Shown: in pieces, positions 1 through 5,335 of the stretch
Layout of the letters: every line of letters starts with the position of its first letter
How positions within the stretch are numbered: position 1 is the stretch's first letter
Source of the DNA: M3007 sp964630705
GTDB lineage: Bacteria; Bacteroidota; Bacteroidia; Chitinophagales; Saprospiraceae
Direction of reading: 5' to 3'
Length of the DNA stretch: 6,307 bases
Assembly (NCBI GenBank): GCA_964630705.1
Contig: CAZVZH010000245.1
Location: 1-6,307, forward strand
Position numbers and translations under genes: made by a program
Notes under the pieces: model-generated
What the model saw: the letters and a program-made list of their open reading frames with translations, nothing else
What the model was told of the DNA's origin: nothing
Databases searched by the model: none

Positions 1-690
1 AACGCCAGCCGTTTCGGCGGTACCAGTGGCGACAATAAAATCGCAGGGCACGCTGTAAAACTTAATCTCCGCCGTCTGGTCAGAATAGCACCGGATAAAT
101 CCGTCAATTTCCGGGATGGTCACCGTTGGAAAGGGCGTCACCCGGTTTCTTCCGCCAATTTTTTCCGCATACCAGCCGCCGTAAAAGCCCCAGTTTTCCC
201 ATTCCAGCGGGGAGACGTAAAAAAATCGCAGGCTGTCGAGCCCCGCCGGGCGCCGCACAATGGAGTCGACGCGTACGCGAAAACTCGTATCGTCGGGTTC
301 CCAGGGCGATACTTGCGGGGCTGGAAATTCGAGGGTGTCGCCCACGGCAGCCGAAAAATCGTAGGTCAGCAAAAACCGGTTGGAATCCGGCTGAAAAAAG
401 TACACCGAGTCGTTGCGGGTGAAGGTATAGCGGTCGGCGAGCGGACTTTGCTGGTTGAGCCAGTTTTTCTCATAACCGCGCAGGATGCGGCAGTTTTGTC
501 CGGCGATGATCGTATCGCCGGCAGCTTCCTGGAAAAAGTAGCCGCTGCATTCGGGGGCGCCCAGCCCGGTACCCTGGCAGTAATACCATCGCGCGCCGGC
601 CGGCGCCCAGGGTTGGTTTTGGGCGATCGAAGACGTCGAGAGGCAGCAGCAGGCTGCGAACAGCAGGCACAGGAATGGTTGGCGCGACAT
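1..690 (-). CDS. Secreted protein, probable T9SS cargo, C-terminus cut by window edge
   Basis: The frame is open from the ATG at 690 to base 1, giving 230 codons with no stop, so the gene is partial at its 3' end. Residues 1-23 form a signal peptide: hydrophobic, Cys-rich and ending in SSIA before QNQPW. A lipobox reading at Cys14 (FAAC) is possible but less likely. The mature part has the look of a large Bacteroidota family of extracellular proteins: an early aromatic motif GARWYY (32-37), then GDTIIAGQNCRIL (58-70), DSVYFF (94-99), YDFSAAVGDTLEF (110-122), and near the end FIRCYSD (198-204) and PCDFIV (215-220). In such proteins this last stretch is normally followed by a linker and a C-terminal T9SS sorting domain, which would lie just outside the window; that is inference. 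No enzymatic motif is visible. The stretch 691-801 upstream separates it from the preceding gene, so it probably has its own promoter. Molecular function is unknown. Confidence 0.85.
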   Translation of the reverse strand, partial: MSRQPFLCLLFAACCCLSTSSIAQNQPWAPAGARWYYCQGTGLGAPECSGYFFQEAAGDTIIAGQNCRILRGYEKNWLNQQSPLADRYTFTRNDSVYFFQPDSNRFLLTYDFSAAVGDTLEFPAPQVSPWEPDDTSFRVRVDSIVRRPAGLDSLRFFYVSPLEWENWGFYGGWYAEKIGGRNRVTPFPTVTIPEIDGFIRCYSDQTAEIKFYSVPCDFIVATGTAETAGV

Positions 691-762
691 ATTTCAGTGT
701 TTGGTTTACAGGATTTTGATTGCAGGACTAACCCGGATGCGGCGCGCGCGCAAGTTTCCTGA

Positions 763-801
763 CAAAAATACGGTCCCCTGCCCGCAACAGAGGCAAGGGC
801 C
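763..801 (-). terminator. Probable intrinsic terminator after the 802-1608 gene
   Basis: Read on the minus strand just past the TAA at 804-802, CCCTTGCC pairs with GGCAGGGG over 8 bp, with one G-U pair and a 9-nt loop. A further GG/CC pair lies outside a single bulged A. The stem is followed by GTATTTTTG, giving a short U-tract at 768-764. GC-rich stem, loop and U-run abutting a stop codon fit a rho-independent terminator. The same bases also contain TATTTTTG (770-763), an exact match to the Bacteroidetes -7 element TAnnTTTG, about 70 nt upstream of the 690 start codon. The site could therefore serve the next gene as a promoter instead of, or as well as, ending this one. I see no convincing -33 box at the right spacing. 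Confidence 0.45.
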
Positions 802-1608
802 TTACTTGCGCCACTTGATCTCGTGCAGATCGAGGCCCACCGTCAGGCTTACATAGTTGCTGGCCAGGTCGAGTTCCTGGATGCTTTTTTTACCTCGAAC
901 TACTCCCGTGCTGTTGACTTTGATGACCACAGGGCGCAGGCGCCAGCCGATCGTCCACACCATTTCAGTAAGAAACAGCGGCGAGGTGCCTTCCAACAGT
1001 TCGATGCGTTGGGTTTCCAAAATACCGACCCGGCTGTTGATCACCCCGTCGTAAAAATTGACCCAGGCGAAGCGCAGGCCGGTGCCCACTTGGAAGCGCC
1101 GGTATTTCATGCCCAGGGCGGGTTGTACGAAAAAGCGCTGATACGACCAGTGGGTGTTGTAGGTTTCGGTGCCTGGCATGTCGAGGGGCGGCGAGTAGCG
1201 GTTTTCGGTACGCCCTTGCCCATAACCGCCAAACAAGCTGATCAGATATTCTTTTTGAGGACCGACACTCATGTATCCGCCAAGTCCGGCTTCCGTCAGG
1301 CGGGTGTGGCCTTTGTACGGGGATGCAGAAAACGACGAGGTAAAATCAGCGTAGGTAGTGCCTTCGTACCGCAGGTTAAAATGTTGGACCATCAAGCCCA
1401 GGTGCGGCAGCGGGCTGTAAATGCCCTGAAACTCGTAGCCGCTGTCGTCGCCGTCTTTGGTAAAACCCGCGGAAACCGTGCCTTCGCCGGCGCCGCCGAG
1501 CATGGGCACTTGCATGGTATTGGGGGTGTAGTAGCGGCTGGTGGTGCAGGCGCCGGCTAGCAGTAGAAGTGTGAGGCTGGAAAAGGCGAGGTATGGAAAT
1601 AGGCGCAT
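802..1608 (-). CDS. Uncharacterised outer-membrane lipoprotein, possibly beta-barrel
   Basis: A 268-aa protein starting at the ATG at 1608. Residues 1-20 are a lipoprotein signal peptide with a relaxed lipobox LAGA-C and lipidation expected at Cys21. It continues with YYTPNTMQVPML (26-37), which resembles a recurrent Bacteroidota pattern of short lipoproteins (Y-x-PN, a few residues, then VPL/VPM and a Gly/Glu-rich turn). The rest alternates hydrophobic and polar residues in segments ending in Gly/aromatic residues, for example QGIYSPLPHLGLMVQ (61-75), TEAGLGGYMSVG (105-116), YLISLFGGYG (121-130), VQPALGMKYRRFQVGTGLRF (161-180) and a final NYVSLTVGLDL (251-261). That rhythm suggests a small beta barrel or beta sandwich in the outer membrane; this is inference from pattern. 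No catalytic motif is seen. A likely terminator follows its stop. Upstream lies the inverted repeat at 1660-1764, so it is probably transcribed separately from the cytochrome gene. Function unknown. Confidence 0.85.
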   Translation of the reverse strand: MRLFPYLAFSSLTLLLLAGACTTSRYYTPNTMQVPMLGGAGEGTVSAGFTKDGDDSGYEFQGIYSPLPHLGLMVQHFNLRYEGTTYADFTSSFSASPYKGHTRLTEAGLGGYMSVGPQKEYLISLFGGYGQGRTENRYSPPLDMPGTETYNTHWSYQRFFVQPALGMKYRRFQVGTGLRFAWVNFYDGVINSRVGILETQRIELLEGTSPLFLTEMVWTIGWRLRPVVIKVNSTGVVRGKKSIQELDLASNYVSLTVGLDLHEIKWRK

Positions 1609-1651
1609 GGTGGGTTAAAATGCAACTGGGGCAGAGCGCTCCTGTGTGGCC

Positions 1652-1764
1652 AAAAAAACTTTTCAAATTGACCTTTTCAAATTTGACTTTTGACTTAAGA
1701 AACGCGCCAGATCGCGGCGATTAAAAAAATCAAACGTCTGAATTTGAAAAGGTCAATTTGAAAA
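1652..1764 (-). terminator. Possible terminator of the cytochrome gene formed by the inverted repeat
   Basis: Transcription of the cytochrome gene runs into the 24-bp inverted repeat about 18 nt after its stop. Read on the minus strand, the second arm (1683-1660) is followed by one C/G step and then seven T (1658-1652), the order expected of an intrinsic terminator. Against this, the stem is AT-rich and the loop is 57 nt, so folding would be slower than for a classic terminator. On the plus strand no U-run follows. Confidence 0.35.
1660..1764. repeat. REPIN-like inverted doublet of an AT-rich intergenic repeat
   Basis: The left copy (1660-1696) is built from a 14-nt unit TTTTCAAATTGACC (1660-1673), a variant TTTTCAAATTTGAC (1674-1687), a shortened TTTTGAC (1688-1694) and TT. 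The right copy (1727-1764) has the same layout in inverse orientation. Bases 1741-1764 are the exact reverse complement of 1660-1683, a perfect 24-bp stem; the inner 14 nt of the right copy are a degenerate match. The 30-nt centre (1697-1726) holds a small GC-rich hairpin, CGCC/GGCG at 1705-1708 and 1716-1719. A third copy, oriented like the left one, sits at 6271-6307. This arrangement resembles REP doublets (REPINs) or a short MITE. It has no coding capacity, and I see no obvious target-site duplication. Confidence 0.8.
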
Positions 1765-1782
1765 ACAGAACATATAAACGGC

Positions 1783-2964
1783 TTATTTGAACGGATTGGC
1801 AAACCGGGCATCGGTCAGCAGGCCCTGATCGGTCAGGGTGTTCAAAAAGGCGATCAGGTCGGTTTTATCCTGCGCGCCGAGGTTCATCCGGAGCGGGGCG
1901 CCATTGGCCTTCAGTTCTTCGCTGAGGTTGGGGTGCGCCTGAATACCGGAGTTGTAGTGTTCGATCACTTCTTCCAGGGTGGCGAAGCGGCCGTCGTGCA
2001 TGTACGGCGCCGTGAGGGCGATGTTGCGCAGCAGCGGCACTTTGAACATGCCCATATCGCCAGTAGCCTTGGTGATACCGCCCACGCCGGCGTCGACCGT
2101 AGCGGCGTCGAGGCCGTTGTTGGCTTTCATCTTAGCCGGCCGGCTTTGCAGGGTGCTGTGGCAGGAGGCGCAGTTTTGCAGATAGATATTTTTGCCGCGA
2201 TTTTCGGAAGCCGACAGGCCGCCGAAGTTGGTGAATTCCAGGTTGCTCCACACGTTGTAGCCCAGTGTTTTAGCGGCTTCGCGGTCAAACTTGCTGTCGT
2301 AAGAGCCGATGGCATCCACAAATTCAGCAATGGCTTCCGACACCCGGGCGCTGGTGATCTGGCCGTCGCCGCGATAAGCCATGCGGAACAGCGGCTCATA
2401 GTACGGCTGCGCTTGCACGGCGCTGAGGATATCGGCGTGGCTCATGTCCATCTCTTTGGGATTGGTCATGGAAGCGATATTTTGCTCTTCTGCTGTGCCG
2501 GCGCGGTTGTCCCAGAAAAACGGAACGCCGGAGGGTCCGAACAGATCGGTACCGTAGTAGGCGGAAAAATTCAGCACCGAACCCAGAGCGATGGAGTTGC
2601 GGTCGCCGGCGCGGCCGAACACGCCGGTGCTGACTTTGCTGTCGTCGGCAAAGGCGAGCTCCTGTTTATGGCAGCTGGCACAGGAAACGGTACCGTCTTT
2701 GGAGAGTTTTTTATCGTAAAACAACACGCGCCCGAGTGTGGCTTTGTCGTATTCGACCGGGCGGGCGCGCAAGCCCTGGGCGGCGATGTGTACCGGCAAT
2801 TCCGAGCTGAACTCGCTGGGCCGGTCGGGCAGGTTCAGGTATTGGCTGATTAGGGCATAATCGGCCGGTTCATAGTAAAAATAGTTGAATTCAGTGTCGC
2901 GGTTGCAGGCGGCAGCCAGGAGCAAAACGGCAAACAAGGACAGCGCAAGGTGCAGTTTTTTCAT
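1783..2964 (-). CDS. Di-heme cytochrome c peroxidase / MauG-family lipoprotein
   Basis: A 393-aa protein from the ATG at 2964. Residues 1-19 are a lipoprotein signal with LAAA-C, so lipidation is expected at Cys20 and location in the periplasm, anchored to a membrane. Two c-type heme sites are present: CASCH at 95-99 (SCASCHKQELAFADD) and CASCH at 265-269 (NCASCHS). Between them FFWDNRA (149-155) carries the Trp151 that in di-heme peroxidases lies between the hemes. The C-terminal half has the family signature FKVPLLRNIALTAPYMHDGR (307-326). Classic enzymes reduce H2O2 to water with electrons from cytochrome c or a small copper protein. In the segment EEVIEHYNSG (331-340) Tyr337 falls where the classic bacterial enzyme has its axial Met, in the EEAVxxM context; MauG-type proteins use Tyr there. 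This suggests a MauG-like oxidase or modified peroxidase rather than a textbook one, but the alignment was done by eye. Length is normal. No partner gene is adjacent. Upstream, TATACTTTTA (3020-3011) is a weak promoter candidate. Confidence 0.93.
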   Translation of the reverse strand: MKKLHLALSLFAVLLLAAACNRDTEFNYFYYEPADYALISQYLNLPDRPSEFSSELPVHIAAQGLRARPVEYDKATLGRVLFYDKKLSKDGTVSCASCHKQELAFADDSKVSTGVFGRAGDRNSIALGSVLNFSAYYGTDLFGPSGVPFFWDNRAGTAEEQNIASMTNPKEMDMSHADILSAVQAQPYYEPLFRMAYRGDGQITSARVSEAIAEFVDAIGSYDSKFDREAAKTLGYNVWSNLEFTNFGGLSASENRGKNIYLQNCASCHSTLQSRPAKMKANNGLDAATVDAGVGGITKATGDMGMFKVPLLRNIALTAPYMHDGRFATLEEVIEHYNSGIQAHPNLSEELKANGAPLRMNLGAQDKTDLIAFLNTLTDQGLLTDARFANPFK

Positions 2965-3127
2965 GGTTAAAATTTTAAGTGAGCGAAAGGAGTGGTGAAA
3001 AATTCGGAGGTAAAAGTATACGAACCAGCCGGTATTTTCGGCAGCCGGATTAGCCCAAACCCATTAAGGTTGCGTTAAAACAGACAGTACTATGACGGAA
3101 GACTGTTAAAAAGGGCTGCCTGGTTGG

Positions 3128-3955
3128 TCAAATTTTAAGATTTTTTTTGCTCAATACCTCGATACGGTCGCCAAGCTGCAACCGGCCTGTTTCGACGCCC
3201 AACCAAATCACATTCAGGCCGAACAGTATTTTTCGATCCACCTGCCGGTAGTGCGCCAGCGTTTTCAGCGGTTCGGCGCCCCGCAAGCCGGTGTCCTGGT
3301 CGGTGGTCGGAATGATGCAACGCACGCAGGGTTTGACCCCCTGGAACAATTGCGCCCCGATGCGGAATTCCTCCCAGCCGTCTTCTTCATGTGGCGTGCC
3401 GCCGGAAAATACCAGGTTGGGCCGGAAACGGTTCATCGGCAGGGGACTTGCCATCCGCCGGTTGAGCGCGTCGAGCGCAGCCTGACCGATGATCAGGTAC
3501 GGATAGCCGTCGGCAAAACTGACCGGGGTGTCCGCCACATATTTCGGGTTGGTCGGGCGATGGGTCGAATCGGGCATGTACACCAGGCGCAGCGCCTGCC
3601 CGAACCGGTCGGAAAACCAGCGGTTGACTGTCGCGTCGTGCACCCGCGCGGGGCAGCGGTCGTCCCAGATTTGCACCTCGGTATCCGGCATGGCCGGCAG
3701 GTCCGGCTCCAGGGGTATTTGAATCCGCTGCGCCGGATTTTTTTTCAAAAAAACGGTCAGAAACGGCGGCTCCAGCGCCGTGCCCAGGGTGGCCAGGCCC
3801 GCAATTTCGCGCTGGCTGACGAAGCGGCCACCGGCATCCACCAGCATCCAGCGGCGGTCGTATTGAAAGCCGCGGGGCTCCAGCCGGGCCTCCTCGAGGG
3901 CGATACCGCCGATGGATTTGATGGGGTAAATGTGGAGGGAAGTGAGGGTGAGCAT
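3128..3955 (-). CDS. MOSC domain protein with N-terminal beta-barrel domain (YcbX/mARC-like)
   Basis: A 275-aa protein from the ATG at 3955. The N-terminal MOSC_N domain is recognisable from LTSLHIYPIKSIGGI (4-18), RGFQYDRRWMLVD (28-40) and FVSQRE (45-50). The MOSC domain follows, about 100-268: YPYLIIGQAALDALNRR (151-167), MNRFRPNLVFSGG (174-186), and the signature KPCVRCIIPTTDQDTG (208-223). By family knowledge the first Cys of this signature (Cys210) is the residue that binds molybdenum cofactor in mARC/YcbX proteins, which reduce N-hydroxylated compounds. It ends with GDRIEVL (262-268), typical of the domain end. E. coli YcbX has an extra C-terminal 2Fe-2S ferredoxin domain that is absent here, so a separate electron donor would be needed. 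No signal peptide, so probably cytoplasmic. It is transcribed divergently from the Uma2-family gene. No moco-biosynthesis gene is nearby. Confidence 0.92.
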   Translation of the reverse strand: MLTLTSLHIYPIKSIGGIALEEARLEPRGFQYDRRWMLVDAGGRFVSQREIAGLATLGTALEPPFLTVFLKKNPAQRIQIPLEPDLPAMPDTEVQIWDDRCPARVHDATVNRWFSDRFGQALRLVYMPDSTHRPTNPKYVADTPVSFADGYPYLIIGQAALDALNRRMASPLPMNRFRPNLVFSGGTPHEEDGWEEFRIGAQLFQGVKPCVRCIIPTTDQDTGLRGAEPLKTLAHYRQVDRKILFGLNVIWLGVETGRLQLGDRIEVLSKKNLKI

Positions 3956-3990
3956 GCGTTGTTCCGCAAGGTTTTAAATTTCAAATACAC

Positions 3991-4009
3991 CCGGCAGGCA
4001 AACCGCCGG
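3991..4009. promoter_or_regulatory. GC-rich dyad in the divergent promoter region
   Basis: CCGGC/GCCGG with inner GG/CC pairs around a CAAA loop gives a 7-bp stem with one bulged A. It lies midway in the 95-bp gap between the divergent 3955 and 4051 start codons, about 20 bp upstream of the -7 element at 4028-4035. That is where an operator would act on either promoter. It is short and could be chance. Confidence 0.25.
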
Positions 4010-4027
4010 TCCGTCCTGAATTTTCCG

Positions 4028-4035
4028 TAAGTTTG
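4028..4035 (+). promoter_or_regulatory. Bacteroidetes-type -7 promoter element (TAnnTTTG)
   Basis: TAAGTTTG matches the TAnnTTTG consensus exactly. It would place transcription start around 4040-4042, only about 10 nt before the ATG at 4051, in an A-rich leader (AAAAAAATATTCAA) without a Shine-Dalgarno sequence, as is usual in this phylum. No TTG-type -33 box is seen at 19-21 bp upstream. The opposite strand has a weaker candidate, TGTATTTG (one mismatch), for the MOSC gene. Confidence 0.4.
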
Positions 4036-4050
4036 TAAAAAAATATTCAA

Positions 4051-4683
4051 ATGGCCAGCACAGCTACCGGCGCAGCCAGGAAAAAACCACAGCCCGAATC
4101 CGTACCGGCTTACCTGATCAAGGAAGTCATCGACGGTATCCCGGTGTATTACAAGGGGTACCGCGAGGTATTGGCTAAATTAAAAACCCCGGAAGAAATT
4201 ATGGCAGACGGTTTATTGCAAGTTATTCTTAAATCGTGGGTGGCACGAATACTGTTAACCGGCCTCGATGCTTCCAAATGTTGGATTGGCGTTGGCGAAG
4301 TCGGCAGCCATATTTCCCACAAAAACAATATGGCGCACGACCTGGCGGTATACGAAAAAAGCGCCCTGCCTGCCAGCAAAATCAGCAACCGCTACGCCGA
4401 CGTGCCCGCCAAACTGGTGGTGGAAATCGACACTGAAATCGAATACGGCGAGGACCTGCCGGTGGAAACCTACGTCCACCGCAAAACGCAAAACACCCTG
4501 GACTTCGGCACCGAAAAAGTGGTCTGGATTTTTACCGCTTCGCGCAAGGTGATGGTCGCCAAACGCGGCCAGGACTGGATTATCAGCGACTGGAATAAAA
4601 CCTGCGAACTGCTCGACGGTATCCAGTTAAACATACCGGAGTATTTAAAAGAACAAGGTATTCCGCTGGAAATGCAGGATTAA
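4051..4683 (+). CDS. Uma2 family (DUF820) PD-(D/E)xK nuclease-like protein
   Basis: A 210-aa protein. The central and C-terminal parts follow the Uma2 pattern: HDLAVYEKSALP (96-107) matches the family 'pDlaVy' strand, RYADVPAKLVVEID (114-127) the 'dvPpllVVEI' core strand, and a Lys (Lys145) lies ahead of FGTEKVVWIFTASRKV (152-167), the family's 'G...vWlv.P..r.v' segment. Asp97, Glu125 and Lys145 are the likely active-site triad of this restriction-endonuclease-like fold. The position two after Glu125 is Asp127 rather than Lys, in line with a displaced lysine in this family. The N-terminal tail (1-20, Lys/Pro-rich) is low-complexity. The family is abundant in cyanobacteria and some Bacteroidota, often in many copies, and its cellular role is not settled. 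No methyltransferase or toxin/antitoxin partner is visible, so it is not part of a restriction system here. It is first gene of a unit with the oxidoreductase 12 bp downstream. Confidence 0.85.
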   Translation: MASTATGAARKKPQPESVPAYLIKEVIDGIPVYYKGYREVLAKLKTPEEIMADGLLQVILKSWVARILLTGLDASKCWIGVGEVGSHISHKNNMAHDLAVYEKSALPASKISNRYADVPAKLVVEIDTEIEYGEDLPVETYVHRKTQNTLDFGTEKVVWIFTASRKVMVAKRGQDWIISDWNKTCELLDGIQLNIPEYLKEQGIPLEMQD

Positions 4684-4695
4684 ATCATTTCACAT

Positions 4696-5334
4696 ATGCC
4701 AAAAACCGCACTCCTCCTCGGCGCCACCGGCCTCGTCGGCAGCCAACTACTCGATCAATTGCTCGCCGACGACCGCTATGAAAAGGTCGTCGCTCTGAGC
4801 CGCCGCCCCTTCGACCGCGAACACCCCAAACTAAAAACCGAAATCATCAACTTCGACCGGCCCGACCCCGAAAAAATCCGCGGCGACGAGCTGTACTGCG
4901 CCCTGGGCACCACCCTGCGCAAAGCCGGTTCGAAGGAAGCGCAATACCGGATCGATTGCACTTATCCGTATGAATTTGGAAAAATTGCCCGCGCCAACGG
5001 CGTCCGGCAATACCTGCTCGTGTCGTCCATAGGCGCCGATGCGAACAGCGGCAATTTTTACCTCCGCACTAAAGGCGAGCTGGAACAAAAACTGGCTGCG
5101 CTGGAGTTTCCGGCGTTTATTTCCGCCCGGCCCTCTTTCCTGCTTGGGCAGCGCAGCGAGTTCCGGCTGGCCGAACGCGTCGGTATCCAACTGGCGCAAA
5201 TTTTTGCTTTTCTGATTCCGAAAAAATACCGCGGCATCCCCGCCGCCCAGGTGGCGAAAGCGCTGATTGCCCTGGCCAACGAACAGCGGCAGGGCGTGCA
5301 TTTGCTGGACTCCGATCGTTTGTGGGAATTTTGA
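4696..5334 (+). CDS. NAD(P)-binding oxidoreductase, HTATIP2/atypical SDR family
   Basis: A 212-aa protein from the ATG at 4696. The N-terminus has a Rossmann nucleotide-binding loop GATGLVG (9-15) after a beta strand, and SRRP (35-38) at the end of strand two. Other family marks are CALGTTLRKAGSKEAQYRID (68-87), the strand LLVSSIGAD (107-115) with Ser110/Ser111, and FYLRTKGELE (121-130), where Tyr122 and Lys126 form the YxxxK pair of short-chain dehydrogenases. ARPSFLLG (144-151) is also typical. These match the small atypical SDRs related to human HTATIP2/TIP30; bacterial members are about 210-220 aa, so the length is normal. The substrate is unknown. No signal peptide is present, so it is cytoplasmic. 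It lies 12 bp after the Uma2-family gene and is probably co-transcribed. Its TGA is one base from the stop of the convergent downstream gene, leaving no room for a terminator. Confidence 0.92.
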   Translation: MPKTALLLGATGLVGSQLLDQLLADDRYEKVVALSRRPFDREHPKLKTEIINFDRPDPEKIRGDELYCALGTTLRKAGSKEAQYRIDCTYPYEFGKIARANGVRQYLLVSSIGADANSGNFYLRTKGELEQKLAALEFPAFISARPSFLLGQRSEFRLAERVGIQLAQIFAFLIPKKYRGIPAAQVAKALIALANEQRQGVHLLDSDRLWEF

Positions 5335-5335
5335 A

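Noticed and set aside
739..751. GCGCGCG dinucleotide run as a Z-DNA or slippage site
   Set aside because: It is only a few dinucleotides long in a GC-rich genome and no gene reads through it.
126..762. Two plus-strand open frames in the left region
   Set aside because: The minus strand is open throughout 690-1 and encodes a signal peptide and coherent secreted protein; the plus frames are Arg/Pro/Ala-rich shadows.
823..1560. Plus-strand open frame of 245 codons antisense to the lipoprotein gene
   Set aside because: The minus-strand frame has a signal peptide, lipobox and coherent beta-rich pattern; the plus frame has none of these.
1933..2853. Plus-strand open frame of 306 codons antisense to the cytochrome gene
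   Set aside because: Two CxxCH sites and family signatures prove the minus-strand reading; the antisense translation is an Ala/Val/Gly-rich shadow.
1783..2964. Methanobactin-associated MbnH identity for the di-heme protein
   Set aside because: No MbnP-like or copper-related neighbour is visible; the 802-1608 gene does not resemble MbnP, so only the general CCP/MauG family is supported.
2965..3127. Hairpin terminator after the MOSC gene
   Set aside because: There is a T-run (CCCTTTTT on the minus strand), but GGCAGCC before it cannot form a stable stem; AACAG/CTGTT pairings further on are too short.
3120..3150. GGTCAAATTTTAAG near the end of the MOSC gene as a further repeat copy
   Set aside because: Only about ten bases resemble the repeat, and most of the stretch is coding (KKNLKI and stop); the match is within chance for AT-rich sequence.
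3251..4030. Plus-strand open frame of 259 codons across the MOSC gene
   Set aside because: It overlaps the intact MOSC protein and its translation has no domain signature.
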